Of a DNA stretch of 49,741 nt, positions 8,023 to 15,364 are shown piece after piece. The DNA is from Candidatus Poseidonia sp. (GTDB lineage: Archaea > Thermoplasmatota > Poseidoniia > Poseidoniales > Poseidoniaceae). Each line of letters opens with the position of its first letter. Within the stretch, counting starts at the first letter, position 1. The DNA is taken from assembly GCA_022426155.1 (NCBI GenBank), contig JAKMEE010000042.1:1-49741 (forward strand), given 5' to 3'. A program made the position numbers and the translations under genes. The notes beneath the pieces were generated by a model. That model had not been told where the DNA came from and ran no database searches. It saw only the letters and a program-made list of their open reading frames with translations.

Positions 8023-9303
8023 ATGCGTTGTTGTATGACGCTTGACACTTCTTCACAAGGTGGTATCCGAAGAGTTGGAACGACCTCAAATGAAGAGCGT
8101 TCTGCCTTAGAGGGGATGCTCAAAGGCTACCCGGTCGAGCAACTGGTTGAAGAAGTCTTAGTGGCCTGGGACGAGCTCGCTCGACGCAATGATGAGTTGG
8201 TCACTGTGAAGCAACGTTTGCGCGTGGTTGAGTTAGATTTAGCAGAGCGTCAAGATCAGGTCGCTCCCGAACTTGCAAAACTCGCTGAGAGTGAACAGGC
8301 CCTCAAAGAAGCAGAGGCTCAAATTATTCACCTTCAACGAGTGCTGGGCGATACTAAGGAAGAAATGGCCTCACAGCAATCCTCACTTTCCCATGCAGAA
8401 CGAAGCGCCATGGAAGACGAAGTTGCTCAATTACGAGACCTCACAACACAACAAGACGGGGTTATCGGAGAAATGGAGGGGCGCATCTCACAGATGGTTG
8501 CTGCTCTCGAACGGGCTGCTGATGCTGGGCTAACCTCAGTCACGGCCGAGGAAGTGCGGTTGCTGAAGAATCAGGTCGATGAAAAGCAACGGCAATTGGA
8601 GGTTGAGAAGGCTGCTGGAGAAGCGTTGGAAGAAGAACGTCAGCGTCTTCGTGACATCGCCGACCGATTGAGAGGTCTGCTTGATGCCCGTGACCGTCGA
8701 CTTGAGGAATTGGAAGAACAGTTGGAACGTGTCATGCAAGGTCCCCGTTCGGTTTCTGCTGAACACGATTATTTGGTTGAGCAAATAGAGGAGCTCAAGC
8801 GACGTCTTCTTGAGCGAAATCGAGAGTATGAATCGCTTCGTCGTCGTGAGCGTCGCCTTCACAACGATGTCTTTGAGCGCGATGAACGCCTCCAACAGAT
8901 GACTCTCACCATGACTGATTTGGAAGCGGCCCTTCAGGACAGAACCGCAGAACTACGTGAGCTTGAAGGTCAGAGAAGTTCGATGGAGAGCGAATTGAAT
9001 TCAGCACGACGGAGTGAGCGAACACGAGAAGTTGTGGGCCGTGTATTTGCTGATTCACTTTCGTTGGTTCGTAGCCATGAAAGTCGGGAGTTAAAGCGGG
9101 AGCTTTACGCTAATGCCCCAGATGTTGAACGGAAGATCAAAGCACCAAGCACCGATGACATGAGTCGTTTAGCTGAAGGCGAAGAACTTGATTTGGAAAC
9201 CGAAGAACGAGTGCTCGAGAAAGGAATGGATGTTGACGATGCTCGGCCACCGTCACCAGGTGGTACTGGCGACCCTGTGGTTTTTGACGATGAAAACGAG
9301 TGA
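8023..9303 (+). CDS. Long coiled-coil protein
   Basis: 426 aa (ATG at 8023; another ATG at 8035). Residues about 60-330 are almost continuous heptad-rich helix with abundant Glu, Leu, Arg and Gln (for example LEELEEQLERVM and VEQIEELKRRLLERNREYESLRRRERRL), with short breaks. There are no membrane helices, no Cys and no Walker motifs, so this is not an SMC/Rad50 ATPase. The N-terminus has a short globular segment (GMLKGYPVEQLVEEVLVAWDEL) and the C-terminus is acidic and disordered. Position directly after the actin-like gene suggests a filament-associated or structural role, but that is inference from neighbourhood only. Confidence 0.8.
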   Translation: MRCCMTLDTSSQGGIRRVGTTSNEERSALEGMLKGYPVEQLVEEVLVAWDELARRNDELVTVKQRLRVVELDLAERQDQVAPELAKLAESEQALKEAEAQIIHLQRVLGDTKEEMASQQSSLSHAERSAMEDEVAQLRDLTTQQDGVIGEMEGRISQMVAALERAADAGLTSVTAEEVRLLKNQVDEKQRQLEVEKAAGEALEEERQRLRDIADRLRGLLDARDRRLEELEEQLERVMQGPRSVSAEHDYLVEQIEELKRRLLERNREYESLRRRERRLHNDVFERDERLQQMTLTMTDLEAALQDRTAELRELEGQRSSMESELNSARRSERTREVVGRVFADSLSLVRSHESRELKRELYANAPDVERKIKAPSTDDMSRLAEGEELDLETEERVLEKGMDVDDARPPSPGGTGDPVVFDDENE

Positions 9304-9330
9304 ACAAATCACATCTCCTAACAGAGCCAT

Positions 9331-9346
9331 GACCCTCTCAGGGGTC
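9331..9346. terminator. Possible bidirectional hairpin between convergent genes
   Basis: GACCC TCTCAG GGGTC forms a 5-bp stem with a 6-base loop in the short space where the coiled-coil gene (ends 9303) and the GGGP synthase gene (ends 9338) converge. It overlaps the synthase stop codon. There is no clear T-run on either side, and archaeal termination depends mainly on T-tracts, so function is doubtful. Confidence 0.2.
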
Positions 9347-10210
9347 GCACGCATTCACGAGTTCGCTCAGAACTGACTTGAGTTCATGGACCGAATCTGA
9401 TTCTTCTGTTACAGTTCCTGTGACAATCCAATCGGCGCCGGCCTCAACCGCCGCATGCACATCTGCTGGCGTACGCAAGCCCCCACCGACGATGAGAGTC
9501 AAGCCATCCACGGTTCTTGCTCGGCGAATGAGATCGGGATGAACGGGAGCCTGGGCACCACTCCCTGCTTCAAGATAGAGGATGGAAAAGCCGTACATCT
9601 TGGCACAAAGAGCGTAGGCATGGACCAATTCAACGTCGTCGGGCTGGATCAAATCTACTTCGCCTACTTCTCCCACACGCCCCCCTGGGGCGCATACGAG
9701 ATATCCTGTTGGAAGAGCTTCAACGCCGAAAGCTTGCAAATGTGGGGCGCCACGAACTTGCTCGCCAACCAAGAAGTCTCGCTTGGTCGAATTCATCAGC
9801 ATCATGAATGTAATAGCATCTGCTGCAGGAGATAACGCGTGGGCCCCACCTGGAAACAAAACAACGGGGACATCCCATGCTGATTCGTCTCCCTCTGGGT
9901 CTTGACTTGCTGCAAACATGCGTAATTCAAATGCTTCTTGAATGGCTTTGCACGTGGCATGAACTACTTTGTCAGGAGTGTCGGTTGAGCCACCAACAAA
10001 CACCATTGAGGAACCCGCCTCAACCGCCACCATAGCGCGTTGAGCAGCGATGTCGGGGGCTTGTTTCGCTGGGTCGATGAGGGTGATGTGTCGTGATGGG
10101 TGGGACCCCCGGCGGGTTTTTTCCAAAACTGTCCCCTCTCCGATGTGCATGGCTCTCATTTCACCGTTGACGTGGAGGGGGCATAGGGCTTCCGATGTAC
10201 TACGGCCCAT
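9338..10210 (-). CDS. Geranylgeranylglyceryl phosphate synthase (GGGPS)
   Basis: About 290 aa from the ATG at 10210; ATGs at 10159 and 10150 are alternatives, and the longer open frame overlaps the divergent ABC gene. The enzyme joins sn-glycerol-1-phosphate to geranylgeranyl diphosphate, the first ether bond of archaeal membrane lipids. TIM-barrel landmarks are present: HITLIDPAKQ near the N-terminus, VGGSTDT, FPGGAHALSP, the substrate segment YLEAGSGA, and the phosphate-binding loops VGGGLRTP and IVTGTVTEE. These match the GGGPS/PcrB family; ether-lipid synthesis is strong evidence for an archaeal host. It is divergent (36 bases) from an ABC exporter gene. Confidence 0.9.
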   Translation of the reverse strand: MGRSTSEALCPLHVNGEMRAMHIGEGTVLEKTRRGSHPSRHITLIDPAKQAPDIAAQRAMVAVEAGSSMVFVGGSTDTPDKVVHATCKAIQEAFELRMFAASQDPEGDESAWDVPVVLFPGGAHALSPAADAITFMMLMNSTKRDFLVGEQVRGAPHLQAFGVEALPTGYLVCAPGGRVGEVGEVDLIQPDDVELVHAYALCAKMYGFSILYLEAGSGAQAPVHPDLIRRARTVDGLTLIVGGGLRTPADVHAAVEAGADWIVTGTVTEESDSVHELKSVLSELVNACDP

Positions 10211-10246
10211 ACGAGCATTCTCAAGGGCGACCCTCGTAGGCGGGCC

Positions 10247-12019
10247 ATGAGCGAGGCTGGACCCTTTCGTCGCCTCCTCGATTACATGAGGCCACACAAG
10301 ACCACCATTCGTCTCGCAGCCTTTTGTTCGGTTTTCAACAAATTCTGGGATCTCGCGCCCCCATTACTCATCGGACTTGCTGTGGATGTTGTGGTCATGA
10401 AGGAAGATTCCTTTCTTGCATCCGTCGGCTTAGTCGACCCGTGGCATCAGCTCATTCTTCTCTCTGTCCTAACGTTCGCAATCTGGGGGTTAGAATCAGT
10501 GTTCGAATACTTCTATGGAATTTTATGGCGTAATCTTGCTCAGACAGTTCAGCACGAATTGAGGTTGGATACATTTGAACATGTCCAGGGTCAGGGGATG
10601 GGTTGGTTCGACGAACGGCAAAAGGGTGATATCTTGGCAATCCTCAACGATGATATCAATCAACTCGAGCGCTTTTTGGACAAGGGGGCCAATGATTTGC
10701 TGCAGGTGAGTACCACAGTTGTGGTGGTTGGTGCCGTCTTCTTGGCTATCTCGTGGCAGGTTGCCTTGTTTGCTGTCCTCCCTATTCCCCTCATCATCTG
10801 GGGTTCATTTCGGTACCAACGAAGTCTTGAACCACGTTATGCCAAGGTTCGTCAATCGGCCGGTCGCATGAACGCCTTATTGGAAAATGACCTCTCGGGA
10901 ATGTCGACCATCCAATCCTTCACTGCAGAGTCCCGAGAAGCCGATCGAGTGCGAACATTGAGTAATGAATATCGTGAAGCGAATCGTGAAGCTATTCGTT
11001 TGTCTGCTGCTTTTACTCCTCTGATTCGAATGGCTATTTTGTGTGGTTTTACTGCCACCCTCCTCCTTGGTGGGTGGATGACGCTCGAGGGTGTTTTAGC
11101 TGTCGGAGCCTATTCGGTTTTGGTCTTCATGACGCAGCGATTGCTTTGGCCATTGACGCGTTTGGGGGAGACTTTCGACCTCTATCAACGAGCCATGGCT
11201 TCTTCCACCCGTGTATTGGATGTTTTGTCGTCGCCCACAGAACTCTCCCAAGGTGACTTTTCCCCATCCCCCGATACCATCGCAGCAGCGGATGTTGTGT
11301 TTGACAATGTGTCCTTCGCATATCCCGGGCGCGACCCTATTTTCTCAGAACTGAATTTGACGTTAAAGGCTGGCCAAACCGTTGGTGTGGTCGGGTCAAC
11401 AGGAGCTGGAAAAACAACATTGATGCGGTTGTTATTGCGCTTTGCCCAACCCCAAAGTGGGGCGGTGTACTGGGTTGGTAAACCCCTCGAAAATTGGAAT
11501 TTAAATACGCTTCGTTTATCGATGGGAATGGTTGATCAGCACGTCACCTTATTCCCGACCACCATCATGGAAAACATCCGGTACGGAAACCCAAACGCTA
11601 GTGATGAGGCTGTGAAGGAAGCGGCGGCTGTTGCAGAAGCTGTGGAGTTTGTAGAGTCCCTTCCAGATGCTTGGGGGACGATGGTTGGAGAGGGCGGCCA
11701 CCGTCTTTCTGGCGGCCAGCGCCAACGATTGGCCATCGCTCGTGCGGTGCTGAAAGATGCCCCGCTGTTGTTACTGGACGAGGCGACATCGGCAGTTGAT
11801 AACGAAACTGAGGCCGCACTTCAGCGTTCAATTGGGCGGATTTCTAAAAATCGGACAACGGTGATCGTCGCTCACAGACTCTCCACTGTTCGCCAAGCAG
11901 ATCGAATCCTAGTGCTTGATTCCGGGAGTATTATCGAAGATGGAACTCATGAGGAATTAGAACAATTAGAAGGTGTTTATTCGAGAATGTGGGCTGTACA
12001 AACTGGCCAAAGCGTGTGA
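10247..12019 (+). CDS. ABC exporter, fused permease-ATPase (MsbA-like)
   Basis: 590 aa. The N-terminal half is a six-helix type-1 exporter membrane domain (about 15-320). The C-terminal nucleotide-binding domain has Walker A GSTGAGKTT (about 383-391), Q-loop, signature LSGGQ (about 487-491), Walker B LLLLDEATSAVD (about 506-517) and the H-loop AHRLS (about 541). One copy of each half means it works as a dimer. Family members export lipids, drugs or peptides; the substrate cannot be told from sequence. Its divergence from the GGGPS gene could hint at lipid export, but this is weak. The ATG at 10247 gives MSEAGPFRRLLDYMRPHK, a typical start for the family. Confidence 0.92.
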   Translation: MSEAGPFRRLLDYMRPHKTTIRLAAFCSVFNKFWDLAPPLLIGLAVDVVVMKEDSFLASVGLVDPWHQLILLSVLTFAIWGLESVFEYFYGILWRNLAQTVQHELRLDTFEHVQGQGMGWFDERQKGDILAILNDDINQLERFLDKGANDLLQVSTTVVVVGAVFLAISWQVALFAVLPIPLIIWGSFRYQRSLEPRYAKVRQSAGRMNALLENDLSGMSTIQSFTAESREADRVRTLSNEYREANREAIRLSAAFTPLIRMAILCGFTATLLLGGWMTLEGVLAVGAYSVLVFMTQRLLWPLTRLGETFDLYQRAMASSTRVLDVLSSPTELSQGDFSPSPDTIAAADVVFDNVSFAYPGRDPIFSELNLTLKAGQTVGVVGSTGAGKTTLMRLLLRFAQPQSGAVYWVGKPLENWNLNTLRLSMGMVDQHVTLFPTTIMENIRYGNPNASDEAVKEAAAVAEAVEFVESLPDAWGTMVGEGGHRLSGGQRQRLAIARAVLKDAPLLLLDEATSAVDNETEAALQRSIGRISKNRTTVIVAHRLSTVRQADRILVLDSGSIIEDGTHEELEQLEGVYSRMWAVQTGQSV

Positions 12020-12076
12020 CTGCGGCTTGGCTTAAAAGCTCAATAATACTGCAATTTTTACGCGTGGTAAATTACA

Positions 12077-12090
12077 TCCTATTATATGTA
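12077..12090 (+). promoter_or_regulatory. Candidate TATA element for the rhodopsin gene
   Basis: An AT-rich stretch (CCTATTATATGTA, about 12078-12090) lies 29-41 bases upstream of the ATG at 12119, a reasonable distance for an archaeal TATA box with a short leader. It overlaps the earlier in-frame ATG at 12086, so if it is the TATA box the translation start must be 12110 or 12119. A second AT-rich site (TTAAAAGC near 12033) is an alternative. No transcript data. Confidence 0.3.
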
Positions 12091-12118
12091 TGAATATTCG
12101 AAACTCGTCATGAGAAAC

Positions 12119-12988
12119 ATGCTAACTGAAAAATTCTCCAAGACAACAAGCCTGCTTTTAATAGCCACAATAGCCCTCGCAATGGCCGGAACGGTCAGTG
12201 CCGCGGATATCGTTGACCCTTCGACTAAATACGACGGTAACGCCCTCGGCCTCGTCACGTTCTTCCTCTTCTTCGTCGGCTACATCTCAATGGGTGCTGC
12301 CTTCGTCTTCTTCATGGCAGAGCGTAACTCAGTTGCTCCTCAGTACCGCACAACCATGACCATCTCGGCCTTGATTGTCGGTATCGCTGCGTTCCACTAC
12401 TACTACATGCGAGGCGTCTACACTGACCTCGGCAGCGTGTCTATCGAATACCGATACATGGACTGGATCATCACCGTTCCGTTGATGGCCCTCAAGTTCC
12501 CTTCCCTCGTCGGCAAAGACGCAATCACGGACGAAAAGTTCCTCGGAATGGGCTTCACTGGAATCTGTTTCAGTGGTGCACTCATCATGATTGGATTCGG
12601 ATACCTCGGTGAGTCAGGCGCTCTTGGTGAAGTCATGGGCGCATCCGCTGGCGGCTGGGCTGGCCTCATCCTCGGTGGTGTTGGCTGGGCTATGATTATC
12701 GTCGCCACCGGCACCCCTTGGTCCTCTGGCAAGGGTGTCGACAATAGCAAAATCGCTCCAGAACTCATGTGGAGCACCAACGCTCTGCGCTGGTTCATTT
12801 GCGTTGGCTGGCTCATCTACCCAATTGGATACCTCTTCAGTCCCGGTGCAGAACTCGGATTGGGAGATGGTAACCAAGAGCTTCTTGCTATCTTCTACAA
12901 CATTGCAGACATCATCAACAAGATCGGGTTCGGTGTTGTTGCTTGGATGGGTGCTAAGAAAGCAACAGAAGCACTTGCTGCTGAGTGA
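12119..12988 (+). CDS. Proteorhodopsin, light-driven proton pump
   Basis: 289 aa from the ATG at 12119, which starts a signal peptide (MLTEKFSKTTSLLLIATIAL, cleavage near VSA-AD); ATGs at 12086 and 12110 are in frame. Seven membrane helices follow. Helix C reads RYMDWIITVPLMALK: Asp115 is the Schiff-base proton acceptor (proteorhodopsin D97), Thr119 equals T101, Met123 sits at the spectral-tuning site (105; Leu/Met imply green absorption), and Lys126 replaces the usual carboxylic proton donor E108. His93 (FHYYYMRG) equals H75, which pairs with the acceptor. Lys268 (IADIINKIGFG) is the retinal lysine. A Lys donor is also known from Exiguobacterium sibiricum rhodopsin. No retinal or carotene genes are in the window. 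The next gene is a small membrane protein. Confidence 0.96.
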   Translation: MLTEKFSKTTSLLLIATIALAMAGTVSAADIVDPSTKYDGNALGLVTFFLFFVGYISMGAAFVFFMAERNSVAPQYRTTMTISALIVGIAAFHYYYMRGVYTDLGSVSIEYRYMDWIITVPLMALKFPSLVGKDAITDEKFLGMGFTGICFSGALIMIGFGYLGESGALGEVMGASAGGWAGLILGGVGWAMIIVATGTPWSSGKGVDNSKIAPELMWSTNALRWFICVGWLIYPIGYLFSPGAELGLGDGNQELLAIFYNIADIINKIGFGVVAWMGAKKATEALAAE

Positions 12989-13101
12989 AAGACATTCCAG
13001 TCCCCAACCCCTGATGGAGCGGGGCGGCCATAAGGCTGCCTCGTTCCAACTCTGGTGTTTTGCACAAGAACCATGTGGTGCCAACTCAATGCTTGTGCTA
13101 C

Positions 13102-13470
13102 ATGACATGGGTCGAACTGCTGGTAAAAATTGCGATTCCGGCACTGTTGGTCTTTGTCGTGGTTCAGGTGTCGGAAAAGAGTTCAGTGTTTGCGGCCCTT
13201 GTTGCCTCTGTTCCTCTCGTTAGCGTACTTTCGATGATGATCATGTATCATAACGACCAGTCAATGGGTGAAATTCTCTCCTTTTCACGTAGCATTGTCT
13301 GGCTGGTGTTGCCCTCACTCCTGCTCTTCCTTGTTGTTCCATGGTTGATTGAAACAAAGTCCTGGGAGTTTTATCCTGCGCTCGCAGCAGGCATCACCTG
13401 CACGGTGGTGGCATATTTCCTGATGCTTGGGGCGATGAGTCATTTTGCTGAAACATCAGGGGCTCTTTAG
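13102..13470 (+). CDS. DUF3147-like four-helix membrane protein
   Basis: 122 aa from the ATG at 13102 (MTWVELLVKIAIPALL). Four hydrophobic helices are visible (about 4-20, 26-44, 60-80 and 91-110), with a central motif FAALVASVPLVSVLSMMIMYH typical of the small DUF3147 membrane family, whose function is unknown. It follows the proteorhodopsin gene in the same direction with a 113-base gap, and its last 15 bases overlap the 3' end of the convergent acyltransferase-like gene. A link to the rhodopsin is possible but only positional. Confidence 0.75.
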   Translation: MTWVELLVKIAIPALLVFVVVQVSEKSSVFAALVASVPLVSVLSMMIMYHNDQSMGEILSFSRSIVWLVLPSLLLFLVVPWLIETKSWEFYPALAAGITCTVVAYFLMLGAMSHFAETSGAL

Positions 13471-14505
13471 CGCCAATGCTGCTTCGGTGGACCGCATGAA
13501 TGATTCAAGTGTATACCTCTCGGCCTTCCGATGCCAAAGAATTCCAAAGCCAGCCCAGAGGAGTGTGTAAATCATGACCACAAAGCTGGATGTTTGTAAT
13601 GACCATGACTGACTTTGGGCAAGGCCATGAAGCCAATAAAATGGGATAAAATGGGCGACATATATCGTCAAAGAAACTCGACCAACAGATGCTAAGGCTG
13701 GGGATGCTAGTGTGCGTTGAATCACGCTCCAAAGAAGGACACTACCTGTGGTTGCTGCAATCAAAAATGGCCCATTGGCTGGAAAAAATGTCAGTCTTGC
13801 ATCCCCCGATGGGAGGGCCCACACTTGACCAAGGCGAATCGTGTCAATGAGAATGAGAAGAGACGTTGTCAATCCGATAGCCAAGGCTATTCGAGCCTTT
13901 CGTGGTTGTATCTCGCTGGGAGTAAGGGCAATTGTTGCACCCAGCATGGCAAAGAGAAACCAAGGAATGAGGGGGTATGTTCCTGTGATGAGAAGATGTT
14001 CAACAAATGTTGAGGCATTTGGCGTCGCCACCCGAGGCCCCCATTCTGAAAGGCCCTGCCATTCAGATTTGATTTCAAGAAGGACATAAAGTGCGGCCAT
14101 GGTGAACAACAAGACCGATTCGGGCGATCTTCGTTTCATGTGAAGCGGCGCCATCCACATGGGTTCTGTAAGAATGAGCAAGGCCATGAGAGTGAGTACA
14201 CCGGGGGTGAAGAATTCAAAGAGGTGGGGTGAAGTGAGATTAACCAAACCCTGACAAAAACAAAGAAACCCGGCGCGGATGAAGCGTTGCGACCAATCCA
14301 TTTGCCCGCGAGCAAGACCCCATCCCAGAAGGCTGACGAAAAGAGGGGCGGCCAAACCACCGAGCCCTGAGATGATATACGCCAGGGGTGAAATTTGGGT
14401 GGTGGTGTATGGATTCCATGTGGCGGCTGCGTGAACCATCACCATCAGAAGGACTGCAAGTCCTCGTAATGCATCGATGTGCACGAGGCGCGTGGAATTC
14501 GCCAT
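13456..14505 (-). CDS. Polytopic membrane acyltransferase-like protein (DUF418/DUF1624 type)
   Basis: 349 aa with about 9-10 membrane helices. The N-terminus RLVHIDALRGLAVLLMVMVH is the signature first helix of the heparan-alpha-glucosaminide acetyltransferase-like / DUF1624 / DUF418 group (I-D-x-L-R-G-x-A plus a helix-end His). A C-terminal helix with SLTIYVAHFIPFYW also fits. These proteins are thought to move acyl groups across the membrane onto glycans or lipids; the substrate here is unknown. It starts 7 bases after purQ in the same direction, so it is probably the last gene of the purSL-purQ unit although its role does not obviously belong to purine synthesis. Confidence 0.75.
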   Translation of the reverse strand: MANSTRLVHIDALRGLAVLLMVMVHAAATWNPYTTTQISPLAYIISGLGGLAAPLFVSLLGWGLARGQMDWSQRFIRAGFLCFCQGLVNLTSPHLFEFFTPGVLTLMALLILTEPMWMAPLHMKRRSPESVLLFTMAALYVLLEIKSEWQGLSEWGPRVATPNASTFVEHLLITGTYPLIPWFLFAMLGATIALTPSEIQPRKARIALAIGLTTSLLILIDTIRLGQVWALPSGDARLTFFPANGPFLIAATTGSVLLWSVIQRTLASPALASVGRVSLTIYVAHFIPFYWLHGLAQSQSWSLQTSSFVVMIYTLLWAGFGILWHRKAERYTLESFMRSTEAALALKSP

Positions 14506-14512
14506 GCTGGCC

Positions 14513-15364
14513 TCACCGATTTGAACGAACGTATTCTACTGCGTTACGAAAGATTTGCAACCCTTCTCCTTCCCAACCACTCAAGTCATCATCATTGGCT
14601 TCAGTTGGGGCCTCATGACGGGTGTGGTGTGGGTGAAGCCATCGGGCATAAACTGCCTCTGGATGGGGCATCAAACCGAAAATAAGCCCTGTTGAATCGC
14701 AAATTCCTGCAATGTTTCTCATGCTCCCATTTGGACTCAGCGGGTATGGAAGCGGTTCATCGGTGAGTCCTTCTCCGGGATTGGTAGTTGGATCGGCATA
14801 TCGCACAGTAAGTTGGTGATTGTGGGCAAGTTGGTCGAGCGCCTGTTCTGAAGGCATGATGTATTTTCCTTCACCGTGGCGAACTGGGCAGTCCATCCTC
14901 GTCATGCCTTTGGTCCAAATACAGGGGCTGTCAGGATCAAATTCAAGCGTAACCCAGCGATCTTCGTACCGTCCACTATCATTCAAGCTCAAGCTACCTC
15001 GCTGAACGAAATCTGGGGAAGCAGATTCGCTTGGCCCTGGTAGAAGGCCTGTCTTGACAAGGACTTGGAATCCATTGCATATCCCGATGATGGGTTTTCC
15101 AGCGTCAACAAAGGCCTGCAATGCATCCCTCATTGCAAAGCGCATGCGATTTCCAAGTAAACGACCGCTACCAAGGTGGTCCCCAAATGAAAAGCCCCCG
15201 GGGACGGCTAAGATATCATAATGTTCCAAAGCAGCACTTCCTTGGATGAAACGGTTGACGTGAACACGATCGGCTTTGGCCCCTACTAATTCAAAGACGG
15301 CTTTGGTTTCATGGTCACAATTGATTCCAAAACCAAACAGAACTGCGACATTTGGTTGCATCAT
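14513..15364 (-). CDS. purQ: Phosphoribosylformylglycinamidine synthase, glutaminase subunit PurQ
   Basis: 283 aa class-I glutamine amidotransferase that supplies ammonia to PurL for FGAM formation in de novo purine synthesis. The N-terminus VAVLFGFGINCDHET is typical of PurQ. The oxyanion segment is PGGFSFGDHLGSG; the nucleophile is Cys96 (GICNGFQVL), with His234 and Glu236 (MPHPEAVY) completing the triad. It is slightly longer than many bacterial PurQ (about 225-260 aa), the extra residues being in the middle and the C-terminus. The ATG at 15364 overlaps the purSL stop by 4 bases (ATGA), implying translational coupling and equimolar production. Confidence 0.96.
   Translation of the reverse strand: MMQPNVAVLFGFGINCDHETKAVFELVGAKADRVHVNRFIQGSAALEHYDILAVPGGFSFGDHLGSGRLLGNRMRFAMRDALQAFVDAGKPIIGICNGFQVLVKTGLLPGPSESASPDFVQRGSLSLNDSGRYEDRWVTLEFDPDSPCIWTKGMTRMDCPVRHGEGKYIMPSEQALDQLAHNHQLTVRYADPTTNPGEGLTDEPLPYPLSPNGSMRNIAGICDSTGLIFGLMPHPEAVYARWLHPHHTRHEAPTEANDDDLSGWEGEGLQIFRNAVEYVRSNR

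Noticed and set aside
12989-13101. GC-rich stretch after proteorhodopsin as a terminator
   Set aside because: Only a 4-base CCCC/GGGG stem can be formed and there is no T-run after it.
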